Under the pieces are notes generated by a model, which saw only the letters and a program-made list of their open reading frames with translations, was not told the DNA's origin and did no database searches. This document shows positions 8,446 to 15,998 of a stretch of 30,941 bases of DNA, piece after piece (positions within the stretch are counted from its first letter, which is position 1; the number at the start of each line of letters is the position of its first letter). The position numbers and the translations under genes are program-made. Location: contig CAYVEB010000022.1 in NCBI GenBank assembly GCA_964450645.1, positions 1 to 30,941 of the forward strand. Reading direction: 5' to 3'. Source of the DNA: JAKSPM01 sp964450645 (GTDB taxonomy: Bacteria > Bacillota > Clostridia > Oscillospirales > Oscillospiraceae).

Positions 8446-8461
8446 TTGTCAAATATGACAA
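8446..8461. promoter_or_regulatory. Inverted repeat TTGTCA-N4-TGACAA, operator candidate
   Basis: This is a perfect 6-4-6 dyad, 33 bases upstream of the P2 -35 box. The size and symmetry fit a dimeric helix-turn-helix regulator. Further TGTCAA words lie at about 8432 and 8488. Confidence 0.5.
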
Positions 8462-8488
8462 AATCTAACGCAAAAGATTGTCGGGGAT

Positions 8489-8498
8489 GTCAATTGAC
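8489..8498. promoter_or_regulatory. Palindrome GTCAATTGAC overlapping the P2 -35 box
   Basis: This is a perfect 10-bp palindrome whose right half supplies the TTGAC of the -35 element. A protein bound here would block P2. It may be part of the same operator system as the TTGTCA dyad just upstream. Confidence 0.4.
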
Positions 8499-8522
8499 TT
8501 TATTTTTTACGTGGACTAAAAT
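8494..8522 (+). promoter_or_regulatory. Main promoter P2 of the catabolic cluster
   Basis: TTGACT (8494-8499) and TAAAAT (8517-8522) are separated by exactly 17 bases. Each box has one mismatch to consensus. Transcription would start near 8529, about 120 bases before the SDR start. Confidence 0.75.
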
Positions 8523-8524
8523 AG

Positions 8525-8533
8525 GAGTATATA
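8525..8533 (+). promoter_or_regulatory. GAGTATATA motif shared with the gntR promoter
   Basis: This 9-mer begins three bases after the P2 -10 box. The same 9-mer begins two bases after the -10 box of the gntR promoter (20497-20505), where it is part of a near-palindrome. The shared sequence and position suggest a common operator, although the right half is less symmetric here (AGTAGG). Confidence 0.5.
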
Positions 8534-8542
8534 GTAGGAAAA

Positions 8543-8570
8543 ATATATTAGGTGCATATTGCTAATATAT
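8543..8570 (+). promoter_or_regulatory. 9-10-9 inverted repeat in the leader of the cluster
   Basis: ATATATTAG (8543-8551) and CTAATATAT (8562-8570) are perfect reverse complements separated by ten bases. It lies inside the P2 leader, so it may act as a DNA operator or as an RNA hairpin. Confidence 0.5.
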
Positions 8571-8650
8571 CGCCAGAGCTGCGTAATTTGTGATTTTGTT
8601 GGTTTGCGCTGTGTTTTCGGCGCTTTTGTCGCGAGAAAGGACCATAACAT

Positions 8651-9484
8651 ATGAGCAACTACAGGTTGGAACATACGGTTGAGGCGATGTTCGGGATTCA
8701 AGGCCGCGTTGTGGCCATTACCGGCGGCTGCGGCGGCATTGGTTCCGGCGTGGGCGAGGTGCTCTCGGAGTTGGGTGCGAAAATTGCAATTTTGGATCTC
8801 CACGGCGACCAGGCTGCGGCAAAGGCTGCGGAGATTGAAAAGAAAAGCGGCAATATGGTGCGTGGCTATGGCGCCGATGTGACGGATGAGGCGTCGGTGG
8901 AAGCGGCGTTTGCCCAGATTCAAGAGGACTTTGGGAGCGTGTATGGTCTGATCAACTGTGCCGGCATCTCCCATGTGGCTCCGCTGATTCATATGCCAAT
9001 GGACGCATGGCAGCGCGTGATCGACGTGAACCTGCGCGGGACGGTTATCTGTGCCAAGGTTGCGCAAAAATATATGCGTCTGCGCCGCGAGGGACGCATC
9101 ATCAATATCAGCTCCCTTGCGAGTACCCACGGCAAGGTCGGTTACACGGCCTATACCCCCAGCAAGTCCGCGGTCGACGGTTTCACGTTTACCCTGGCCA
9201 TGGAGTTGGCGCGGTTGCACATCACCGTGAACGCAATTGCACCGGTGTTCGTGCTGACGGACATCAACCGCCGCCAGTGGGCCGACCGGCCGGACATTGA
9301 GGCCACGGTCGCCGAGGAGAACCCCATGGGCGAGATTTGTGACCCGGAAAAAATTGCCGGTCTGGCCGCGTTTCTGCTCAGCCCCGCGGCGTGGTACATC
9401 AATGGCGAGTTGATCGGCTGCAACGGCGGCCTGACCCACGGCCTGATGAACCCTCGTTTTCCGCAGGAGCGTTATCCGGATTGA
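8651..9484 (+). CDS. Short-chain dehydrogenase/reductase (SDR) family oxidoreductase
   Basis: This is an NAD(P)-dependent enzyme of the classical SDR family, probably oxidising or reducing a hydroxyl on a sugar acid or polyol. The cofactor motif TGGCGGIG is at residues 24-31. The structural NAG-type motif appears as NCAG (102-105), and the catalytic Ser lies in INISSLAS (about 155) with YTPSK (Tyr168, Lys172). An Asp (D49 in ILDLH) ends the second strand, which usually favours NAD over NADP. Its 277 residues include about 15 extra at the N-terminus. GAAAGG (8635-8640) precedes the ATG at 8651. It is the first gene of the cluster behind P1/P2. The substrate is unknown. Gluconate 5-dehydrogenase-like enzymes are among the relatives. 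Confidence 0.9.
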   Translation: MSNYRLEHTVEAMFGIQGRVVAITGGCGGIGSGVGEVLSELGAKIAILDLHGDQAAAKAAEIEKKSGNMVRGYGADVTDEASVEAAFAQIQEDFGSVYGLINCAGISHVAPLIHMPMDAWQRVIDVNLRGTVICAKVAQKYMRLRREGRIINISSLASTHGKVGYTAYTPSKSAVDGFTFTLAMELARLHITVNAIAPVFVLTDINRRQWADRPDIEATVAEENPMGEICDPEKIAGLAAFLLSPAAWYINGELIGCNGGLTHGLMNPRFPQERYPD

Positions 9485-9525
9485 GTTTTGGCCGATTGCC
9501 GGATGGCCGGCTGTCGATGAGTGCC

Positions 9526-9561
9526 GGCGATGCGTCCCCAAGAGGCGATGCGTCCCCAAGA
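9526..9561. repeat. Perfect 18-bp tandem duplication between SDR and cupin genes
   Basis: The unit GGCGATGCGTCCCCAAGA occurs at 9526-9543 and again at 9544-9561 with no mismatch. The GTCCCCAAG word resembles short palindromic-repeat units dispersed in Bacillota genomes, but no second site is visible in this window. Confidence 0.85.
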
Positions 9562-9684
9562 TGAGTTTGCCGGCGAAACTTGGATAAAGGAGGGTTGCGC
9601 ACACATCCACCGAAGCATACAAGGAAGATAGACCGCTGGGTTTTACCGGGTGGGATATTCAGCAAAGAATACGAGGATTACACA

Positions 9685-10038
9685 ATGGTTAAAAAATTTT
9701 CCGAGCTGTCCAGAACGACGGTAGGCCCGGAGGGGAACCCTCTGAACCTGCGGTTGGCCCATATTCTGGATGGCGACGCCCAAATGTCCCACATGGGACG
9801 GGTATTTGCCTTTGCGACCCTACCGGTCGGCGGCGGAATTCCGCTGCATCCCCACAACGGCGAATCTGAAACATACTTCTTTCTCTCCGGAACCGGCGTG
9901 TTTAACGACAACGGTACGTTGGTTCCGGTTGGCAAGGGTGACGTGGCCCATACACCCTCAGGAAGCAAGCATGGCATTCAGAACACCGGGGAAGTACCGT
10001 TAGAGTATATAACCCTGGTTTTGTACCACAAAGACTAG
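9685..10038 (+). CDS. Small single-domain cupin protein
   Basis: This is a metal-binding beta-barrel protein with both cupin motifs complete. Motif 1 has HPHNGESE (His55, His57, Glu60/62) followed by the Gly of FFLSG. Motif 2 matches G(X)5PXG(X)2H(X)3N exactly in GDVAHTPSGSKHGIQN (His96). Such single-domain cupins can be isomerases, decarboxylases, dioxygenases or ligand sensors, so the reaction is open. The ATG at 9685 is chosen because GAGGA (9673-9677) lies seven bases upstream and the protein then has a normal 117 residues. A longer frame from 9580 adds a Pro/Arg-rich segment with no cupin character. It lies 38 bases before the TRAP binding-protein gene. Confidence 0.88.
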   Translation: MVKKFSELSRTTVGPEGNPLNLRLAHILDGDAQMSHMGRVFAFATLPVGGGIPLHPHNGESETYFFLSGTGVFNDNGTLVPVGKGDVAHTPSGSKHGIQNTGEVPLEYITLVLYHKD

Positions 10039-10076
10039 CGCAATTCCCCAAAAATTATTTCAAAGGAGAAGAAAAA

Positions 10077-11141
10077 ATGAAACGAATTATTGCTCTGCTA
10101 CTGGCTATGGTCATGGTCTTCGCTTTGGCCGCTTGCGGCAACGACGACAAACCCGAAGAAACCAAAGGCAGCGACGCCGAAACCAACGCTCCTGAAAACG
10201 GCGGCGAGACCAAAGCCCCTGACAACAGCGGCGAGACCTTTACCGCCGACCTGTCCTCCCCGCAGCAAGGTACCGACATCATTTCCACCGAGATGTTTGC
10301 CCTGTTCGAAGATATGAGCAACCTGACCGATGGCCGCCTGACTGTCAACGTCTTTAGCAACAGCACCCTGGGCAATCAGCGTGACATGGTTAACGCTCTG
10401 TCTGCCGGCGACGTGCAGCTGATCCTGGAGGGTTCTGTGCCTGTCGACATGTTTGCTCCGGAATACGGCTTCCTGGTAGCCCCCTACCTGATCCGCTCCG
10501 ACGAGCATCTGAAGAACATTGTTGAAAACAGCCAGATCTGGAAGGACTTTGTTGCAAAGCTCGAAGAGAGTGGCATCACCATTCTGGGCACCTGCTTCCG
10601 TGGCTCCCGTCAGACTGCCGCTACTGAGGAACTGGATTGGAGCAACCCCTCTAGCATCATCATTCGTATGCCCGACGTGTCCACCTATGTTGACGCTTGG
10701 TCCGCAATCGGTTGCTCCACGCAGATCATTGGCGGCTCCGAGGTCTATTCCTCCTTGCAGACCGGCGTGATTAACGCTTGCGAAGGCCCGTACTCCCAGA
10801 TGGTCGGAGGTTCCTACAACGAAGTTTGCGACTATCTGTATGAGACCAACCACTGCTTCGAGTTCTACTGCGTCTATGCCAGCACCAAGTGGCTTGACAC
10901 GCTGCCCGACGATCTGGAACAGCAGTTGCGTGATTTGATTACGGAGAAGTGCGCAGATGTCTCCGAGAAAGTTGCCGAAGCTACCGAAGGCGAAAAACAG
11001 CAGCTGATCGACGCAGGCATGAAGTTTGAAGAAGTTGATACCGCTCCTCTGTTCGAAGCTGTGCAGCCGGTTTGGGAAGAAAAGTTCAATTCCGGCGAAT
11101 GGGCTTCCTCCATGGACGAAGTTCTGAGTTACGACAAGTAA
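10077..11141 (+). CDS. dctP: TRAP transporter solute-binding lipoprotein, DctP family
   Basis: This is the extracytoplasmic receptor of a tripartite ATP-independent transporter. The signal peptide ends at the lipobox LAAC (Cys20), and an acidic Asn/Glu/Thr linker runs to about residue 55. The conserved carboxylate-clamping Arg of the family is visible as Arg197 in IIIRMPD, followed by a segment matching the family's usual (G)xxVYxALQTGVxDxxE as SEVYSSLQTGVINACEG. This favours an organic acid as ligand. Its 354 residues are a normal length. CAAAGGAG stands upstream of the ATG. The two membrane subunits follow directly, so the transporter is complete. Confidence 0.92.
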   Translation: MKRIIALLLAMVMVFALAACGNDDKPEETKGSDAETNAPENGGETKAPDNSGETFTADLSSPQQGTDIISTEMFALFEDMSNLTDGRLTVNVFSNSTLGNQRDMVNALSAGDVQLILEGSVPVDMFAPEYGFLVAPYLIRSDEHLKNIVENSQIWKDFVAKLEESGITILGTCFRGSRQTAATEELDWSNPSSIIIRMPDVSTYVDAWSAIGCSTQIIGGSEVYSSLQTGVINACEGPYSQMVGGSYNEVCDYLYETNHCFEFYCVYASTKWLDTLPDDLEQQLRDLITEKCADVSEKVAEATEGEKQQLIDAGMKFEEVDTAPLFEAVQPVWEEKFNSGEWASSMDEVLSYDK

Positions 11142-11181
11142 TCCCCACCGCGATAGACAGATACCGTGTGGAGAGAAGACT

Positions 11182-11763
11182 ATGAAAGTACTAAACAAGA
11201 TTTCTGACATCGTCGAGGAAGCTGTTTTGGCGTTGTCCGTTGTGATTACGCTGACGGTTTTTGTCGTGACTGTCTTGCAGGTAGTAGTCCGCAAACTGGG
11301 AGGTTCCATCTCCTGGGCGGAAGAGCTTTCCCGCCATCTTGTTCTGATCCTCATCTTCTGGGGCGCTGCCGTTGGCGCCCGGAGGGGTGACTCCATCCGT
11401 GTGGGCGTGGTCATTGACCATTTGGGCCCGAAGGTCCGCAAGTGGGTGGAAGTCGCGATGTATACAGTAGTGCTCGGCCTGATGTGCGTGGTGACCTACT
11501 CCATGTACCTCGGTATTACCACCAACCTGGGCGACCAGACCCTTGGCATTATGACCTTTATCAAGCTGTCCTGGGTGTACTGGATCATCTTCGCGGCCCT
11601 GGTTATGTTGGATTTGAACACGATTGTATATATTTTGAACGTCGCGTTGTATGGCATGCCCAAGAGCGAAGTCGAGGAGCTGGCGGAAATGGATATGTTT
11701 GAAGAAAAAGTTGCTGACGACGGCACCGAAAACAACAACACACAGAAAGGAGACAAAAAATAA
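11182..11763 (+). CDS. dctQ: TRAP transporter small membrane subunit, DctQ family
   Basis: This is the four-helix small permease subunit. Hydrophobic segments are near residues 12-35, 50-65, 88-112 and 128-155. The helix 2 region contains WAEELSRHLVLILIFWGAAVGARRGDSIRV, shown here only as position 48-77, which matches the family's conserved W-x-EE-x-x-R and G-A pattern. A polar acidic tail ends the 193 residues. The stop codon overlaps the dctM start by one base, so the two subunits are translationally coupled. Confidence 0.92.
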   Translation: MKVLNKISDIVEEAVLALSVVITLTVFVVTVLQVVVRKLGGSISWAEELSRHLVLILIFWGAAVGARRGDSIRVGVVIDHLGPKVRKWVEVAMYTVVLGLMCVVTYSMYLGITTNLGDQTLGIMTFIKLSWVYWIIFAALVMLDLNTIVYILNVALYGMPKSEVEELAEMDMFEEKVADDGTENNNTQKGDKK

Positions 11764-13046
11764 TGGTAGGTTCATTTTTGATTGTCTTGATTGTGTTGTT
11801 GGTCGGCGGCCTTCCTGTCCCGCAGGCGATCGGTCTTTCGACCCTGATCGGACAGGCCCAGACCACGGGCATCCAGCTGACCACTTTTGCGACCCGCATC
11901 GTGGGCGCAATGAATACCAGTAACCTCATTTGTATGCCCATGTTTCTGTTTGCGGGCAGCCTGATGAACCGCGGCGGCGTCACCAAGCGTCTGTTCGGCT
12001 TTGCCAACACGCTGGTGGGCTGGCTGCCCGGCGGCCTGTGCCATGTGAACATTGTGGCGTCCCTGATTTTTGCCGGTATGAGCGGTTCGTCTTTGGCGGA
12101 CCTCGGCGGTTTGGGCTCCATGGAAATCAAGGCCATGCGTGACGAAGGGTTCCCAGACGAGATCATAGTGGCTGTCACCGGCTGCTCATCCTTGCTCGGA
12201 CCAATGGTTCCGCCAAGCGTGGTGCTGATCATGTACGGCGTCCTTTCGGAAACGTCCATTGGATCGCTGTTCATGGCCGGCCTGGTTCCGGGCATTGTCA
12301 TGGCGGTGTTCATGATGATATTTACGGTCATTCTTGACCTCAAATATCATTTTCCGCGCCACAAGCGACCGAGCTTGAAGGCAACGCTCAAGTCCTTCCT
12401 GGATGCGATTCCTTCCTTGATGACTGTGATCATCATTCTCCTGGGAATCTACACCGGTTGGTTCACCACCAACGAAGCTGGCGCGATTGCCGCTTTGTGG
12501 GCGTTGTTCCTGGCGGTGGTCGTTTACCGCGAGATCAAGCTGCGCGACCTGATCGGCATCGTCCGCGACATGATGGGCCACATTGGCTCCATCGTTCTGA
12601 TCATGGGCTTTGCTTATGTCTTCGGCGCGACGCTGGTTCGCTCTCTGCTCCCTCAGCAGATCGCTGCTTGGATGACTTCCGTGATTTCCAGCAAGAACTT
12701 GATGCTGTTCTGTATCACCGTGTTCCTGCTGATTTGCGGCTGCTTTATGGAGACAAACTCCTGTATGGCCATCCTGCTCCCGATCTTTATTCCGATCTTG
12801 GAATCCTTCCATGTATCGCTGGTGCAGTTCGGTATCATATTTGAGTTGGCCTTCGGCATCGGCGGCATGACGCCTCCGTTCGGCATGCTCATCTTCATGA
12901 TGCAGCGTATTTCGGGTATGTCTTCGGCAAAGATTATCAAGGCGTATGTGCCATGGATCATTTTGATGACCCTATGCTTGTTCCTGATTGTCTATGTCCC
13001 GGAGATCTCCCTTGCGTTGCCGAAACTTGCCGGGCTTAGCACCTAA
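11763..13046 (+). CDS. dctM: TRAP transporter large membrane subunit, DctM family
   Basis: This is the main ion-coupled translocation subunit, with 427 residues and about 12 hydrophobic helices. Family landmarks include the early PVPQAIGLSTL stretch, MPMFLFAGSLMNRGG, the GSS motif in AGMSGSSLADLGGLG, a segment near residue 145 with LGPMVPPSVVLIMYG, and the C-terminal GGMTPPFGMLIFMMQ. The start overlaps the dctQ stop (TAATG), and AAAGGAGA precedes it within dctQ. The gene is followed by a terminator-like hairpin before the dehydrogenase gene. Confidence 0.95.
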   Translation: MVGSFLIVLIVLLVGGLPVPQAIGLSTLIGQAQTTGIQLTTFATRIVGAMNTSNLICMPMFLFAGSLMNRGGVTKRLFGFANTLVGWLPGGLCHVNIVASLIFAGMSGSSLADLGGLGSMEIKAMRDEGFPDEIIVAVTGCSSLLGPMVPPSVVLIMYGVLSETSIGSLFMAGLVPGIVMAVFMMIFTVILDLKYHFPRHKRPSLKATLKSFLDAIPSLMTVIIILLGIYTGWFTTNEAGAIAALWALFLAVVVYREIKLRDLIGIVRDMMGHIGSIVLIMGFAYVFGATLVRSLLPQQIAAWMTSVISSKNLMLFCITVFLLICGCFMETNSCMAILLPIFIPILESFHVSLVQFGIIFELAFGIGGMTPPFGMLIFMMQRISGMSSAKIIKAYVPWIILMTLCLFLIVYVPEISLALPKLAGLST

Positions 13047-13064
13047 ACACACAACTTCATAAAC

Positions 13065-13108
13065 AATTGGGTTGTGCGTTCTATATCCAGGCGTGCAACC
13101 CAATTTTT
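13065..13108 (+). terminator. Intrinsic terminator or attenuator between dctM and the zinc dehydrogenase gene
   Basis: AATTGGGTTG (13065-13074) pairs perfectly with CAACCCAATT (13096-13105). Four more pairs extend inward, and a run of five T (13104-13108) overlaps the 3' arm. No good promoter fits between it and the next gene, so read-through or partial termination is likely. Confidence 0.65.
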
Positions 13109-13137
13109 AAAATTTTCCGGAAAGGATGAAACCTACT

Positions 13138-14163
13138 ATGAAAGCATTTGTAATTCGCGGCAAGCACGACTGCTATTTTGACGAGCGGCCCGAGCCCCAA
13201 CTGACGAATCCCCACTCTGTGAAGATCAAGGTCAAGTCCTGCGGTATCTGCGGCACTGACCTGCACATCTACGAAGGCGAGCATGCCATGTGCATTGGCC
13301 AGTTGCGTGTGCCGGGCCACGAGTTCTCCGGCCAGGTTGTGGAAGTTGGCGAGGCTGTCAAAAATTTTAAGGTTGGCGACCGCGTGGTTCATGAACCTAT
13401 TAAATACTGCGGCGAGTGCTACGCCTGCCGGAACCATATGGGTAACGTTTGCAGCAATTTAGCTGTTACCGGCTGCAACTGCAACGGCGGCTGGCAGGAA
13501 TACTTTGTCGCGGATGAAAAACAATGGCACCACATCCCCGATTGGATCACCTGGGAGATGGCCGCTCTGGTCGAGCCGTACACCATCGCCGGTCAAGTGA
13601 CCACCCGTGCCGAACTGCGAGCGGGAGATACCGTCCTGATTCACGGCGCTGGCCCCATTGGCCTTGCCTGTGCGGACACCGCGATGCATTTGGGCGCGGA
13701 GGTATTTATTTCCGAGATTGCGGATGGTCGTTTGGAGCTTGCCCGTCAGATGGGTGTGCAGCATGTGATCAACTCCCGTGATGTAAACTTGAATGAGGAA
13801 ATTTTCCGCCTGACCGACGGCGAAGGCGTGAACATTGTCCTCGACTGCGCTGGCCTGCCTTGGTCCTGGACCGACGCGATGGTTGTCCTGACGCCCGCTG
13901 GCCGGTTTGTGCCGGTTGCGATGCCCAACAATGTGGAGATTAAGAATGCGTTCCCCATCATGGGCAAGCAGCTGAGGATTTCTGGCTCCCGTCTGCAGAT
14001 GGATCAGTTCGAGCCTGTCATCGCCCGCTTTGCTCTGTACAAGGAGAATATCGAGCGTATGATCACCGATGTGTTCCCCTTCGAGGAATCGGATAAGGCG
14101 TTCGAATACAATGCCGCACGCGATCCGAAAACCGGTAAGGTCGTTGTGGTTTTTAAAGACTAG
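13138..14163 (+). CDS. Zinc-dependent medium-chain alcohol dehydrogenase
   Basis: This is an NAD-linked polyol or hydroxy-acid dehydrogenase of the threonine/sorbitol dehydrogenase type. Visible are the catalytic zinc Cys38 in CGICGTD, the GHE motif (Gly60, His61, Glu62), four structural-zinc cysteines at 91, 94, 97 and 105, and the nucleotide loop GAGPIG at about 169-174 followed by an acidic residue in ISEIADGR, typical for NAD. The start at 13138 gives the typical MKAF opening, with GAAAGG about 12 bases upstream. The ATG at 13126 sits on the ribosome binding site. The product has 341 residues. The exact substrate (L-threonine, iditol, gulonate or other) cannot be assigned. Confidence 0.92.
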   Translation: MKAFVIRGKHDCYFDERPEPQLTNPHSVKIKVKSCGICGTDLHIYEGEHAMCIGQLRVPGHEFSGQVVEVGEAVKNFKVGDRVVHEPIKYCGECYACRNHMGNVCSNLAVTGCNCNGGWQEYFVADEKQWHHIPDWITWEMAALVEPYTIAGQVTTRAELRAGDTVLIHGAGPIGLACADTAMHLGAEVFISEIADGRLELARQMGVQHVINSRDVNLNEEIFRLTDGEGVNIVLDCAGLPWSWTDAMVVLTPAGRFVPVAMPNNVEIKNAFPIMGKQLRISGSRLQMDQFEPVIARFALYKENIERMITDVFPFEESDKAFEYNAARDPKTGKVVVVFKD

Positions 14164-14174
14164 GAGGAATGAAT

Positions 14175-15026
14175 ATGCTTACCAAAGCGGAAGCACGCGA
14201 TTTGAATATTTTTAGCGCTGAGATTCGTAAAAAGACGCTGCTTGCGATCAAGAGCGCCGGCGCTGGCCATGTGGGCGGCGCTATGAGTATGGTCGAGGCA
14301 CTGGCTGTTCTGTACGGCAGACAGATGCGGATCGACGTCAAAAACCCGAGATGGGAAGACCGCGACCGTTTCGTACTCAGTAAGGGCCACAGCGGCCCGT
14401 CCCTGTATGCGACGCTGCATCTGAAAGGTTTCCTGAGCGAGGAAGACCTTGTCACGATGAACCAGGGCAACACGATTCTGCCCAGCCATGTCGACCGCCA
14501 GAAAACCCCCGGCGTAGACTTCTCCACCGGCTCTCTGGGCACGGGCATCAGTCTGGCGGTTGGTTCCGCCGTTGGCGCGCGAGTCACCGGCAAGGACTAT
14601 CGCACCTACTGCATCGTCGGCGACGGCGAATGTGACGAAGGTCAGGTTTGGGAAGCGACGTTGTTCGCCGTCCACCACAAGCTGGGCAACCTGACTGTTA
14701 TGATCGACTATAACAAGCAGCAGTTGGATGGCTATGTGAAGGACATCTGCGGATTGGAGAGCCTGGCTGACAAGTTCAGAGCGTTCGGCTGTAATGTACT
14801 GGATATTGACGGCCATGACGTGACCGCCATCGACGCGGCGATCGAAGAGGCAAAGCTTTGCACCAACAAGCCGACGTATATTATTCTCAATACGGTCAAG
14901 GGCAAGGGCTGCGCCGCGGCTGAAAAGGCTGGACTGTGCCATCATATGCCCATCTCGCAGGAGCTTTACGAGGAAGAGTGCGCGCGCCTGGATCGTGAGA
15001 TCGCACAGCTTAAGGAAGAGGTGTAA
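14175..15026 (+). CDS. Transketolase, N-terminal (thiamine-diphosphate binding) subunit
   Basis: This is the first half of a split transketolase, which moves a two-carbon ketol unit with thiamine diphosphate. Motifs include SAGAGHVGGAMSMVEALAVLYG, KGHSGPSLYA (about 71-80), DRQKTPGVDFSTGSLGTGIS and the thiamine-diphosphate motif GDGECDEG through DYNKQQ (about 150-182). The ATG at 14175 is chosen because AGGAGG (14162-14167) is seven bases upstream. The ATG at 14169 would be one base from it. It has 283 residues, normal for this subunit. The C-terminal subunit starts three bases after the stop. Confidence 0.93.
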   Translation: MLTKAEARDLNIFSAEIRKKTLLAIKSAGAGHVGGAMSMVEALAVLYGRQMRIDVKNPRWEDRDRFVLSKGHSGPSLYATLHLKGFLSEEDLVTMNQGNTILPSHVDRQKTPGVDFSTGSLGTGISLAVGSAVGARVTGKDYRTYCIVGDGECDEGQVWEATLFAVHHKLGNLTVMIDYNKQQLDGYVKDICGLESLADKFRAFGCNVLDIDGHDVTAIDAAIEEAKLCTNKPTYIILNTVKGKGCAAAEKAGLCHHMPISQELYEEECARLDREIAQLKEEV

Positions 15027-15029
15027 AGT

Positions 15030-15989
15030 ATGTTTCAATTAGTCGAATTGGGCTCCAATGGCCCCGATAAGAAAACTGTCATGGGCGAAACCCTCCTCAA
15101 GATGATGGCTGAGGACAAGCGGGTCGTCGTTTTGGATGCCGACCTGGCCAATGCCAGCGGCATGTCCGTAATCCGGGATAAATATCCGGAGCGCTTTTTT
15201 GACTGTGGTATTCAGGAAGCCAACATGGTCGGCACCGCCGCCGGTATCAGCGAATCCGGCGCCATTCCCTTTACCCACACCTTCGCCTGCTTTGCTTCCC
15301 GGAAGTGCCTGGATCAGATTTTCCTGAGCGCTTGTTATGCCGGGCTGAACGTCAAGCTCATCGGCACCGATCCCGGCGTCACCGCCGCTACCAACGGCGG
15401 CTCTCACCAGGGCATGGAAGATATGGGCTCTTTGATCAGCATCAACAACATCACCCTGATCGACGTCACCGACACTGTGATGCTGGCGGATCTGCTGCCG
15501 AAGGTCAAGGACCGCTACGGCGTACACTATATGCGTGTCTATCGCCGCGACACCCAGCTGGTCTACGCCGAAGGATCCACCTTTGAGATCGGCAAGGGCA
15601 ACCTTCTGCGCGACGGCAAGGATCTGACCATCATCGCCAGCGGCATCGAAGTTGCCGAGGCACTGAAGGCCGCCAATATCCTGGCCGAGCAGGGCATCAG
15701 CGCCCGTGTGGTGGATATGTTCACCTGGCGTCCGCTTGACGACGAGCTGGTCGTCCGCTGCGCGAAGGAAACCGGCGCGATTCTGACCGCCGAGAACCAT
15801 GTGATCGCATCTGGTCTGGGCCGCGCTGTCGCTGGTACGGTTGTGCGCAACGCGCCCGTCCCCATGGATTTCATTGGCATCAACGAACAATTCGGTGAAG
15901 TCGGCAGTCTGCCCTTCCTGATGAAGCGCTTTGAGCTTACCGCCGAAGATATTGCAAAGAAGGCAGTCGCTTTAATTGCGAAGAAGTGA
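15030..15989 (+). CDS. Transketolase, C-terminal (pyrimidine-binding) subunit
   Basis: This is the second half of the split transketolase. The conserved catalytic glutamate lies in DCGIQEANMVGTAAGIS (about Glu62), followed by FACFASRKCLDQI and the SHQGMEDMGSL segment. The C-terminal domain contains TAENHVIASGLGRAVA. It has 319 residues, a normal length. The ribosome binding site lies inside the end of the N-terminal subunit gene, indicating coupled translation. Split transketolases placed in catabolic clusters usually act in a dedicated pathway rather than in the central pentose phosphate pathway. Confidence 0.93.
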   Translation: MFQLVELGSNGPDKKTVMGETLLKMMAEDKRVVVLDADLANASGMSVIRDKYPERFFDCGIQEANMVGTAAGISESGAIPFTHTFACFASRKCLDQIFLSACYAGLNVKLIGTDPGVTAATNGGSHQGMEDMGSLISINNITLIDVTDTVMLADLLPKVKDRYGVHYMRVYRRDTQLVYAEGSTFEIGKGNLLRDGKDLTIIASGIEVAEALKAANILAEQGISARVVDMFTWRPLDDELVVRCAKETGAILTAENHVIASGLGRAVAGTVVRNAPVPMDFIGINEQFGEVGSLPFLMKRFELTAEDIAKKAVALIAKK

Positions 15990-15998
15990 GGAAATAGA

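Noticed and set aside
8269..8565. 98-codon open frame upstream of the SDR gene
   Set aside because: It overlaps both promoters and the dyads, has no ribosome binding site and has random-looking composition.
9580..9684. Upstream start for the cupin gene
   Set aside because: The added 35 residues are Pro/Arg-rich and not cupin-like. The ATG at 9685 has a well-placed GAGGA.
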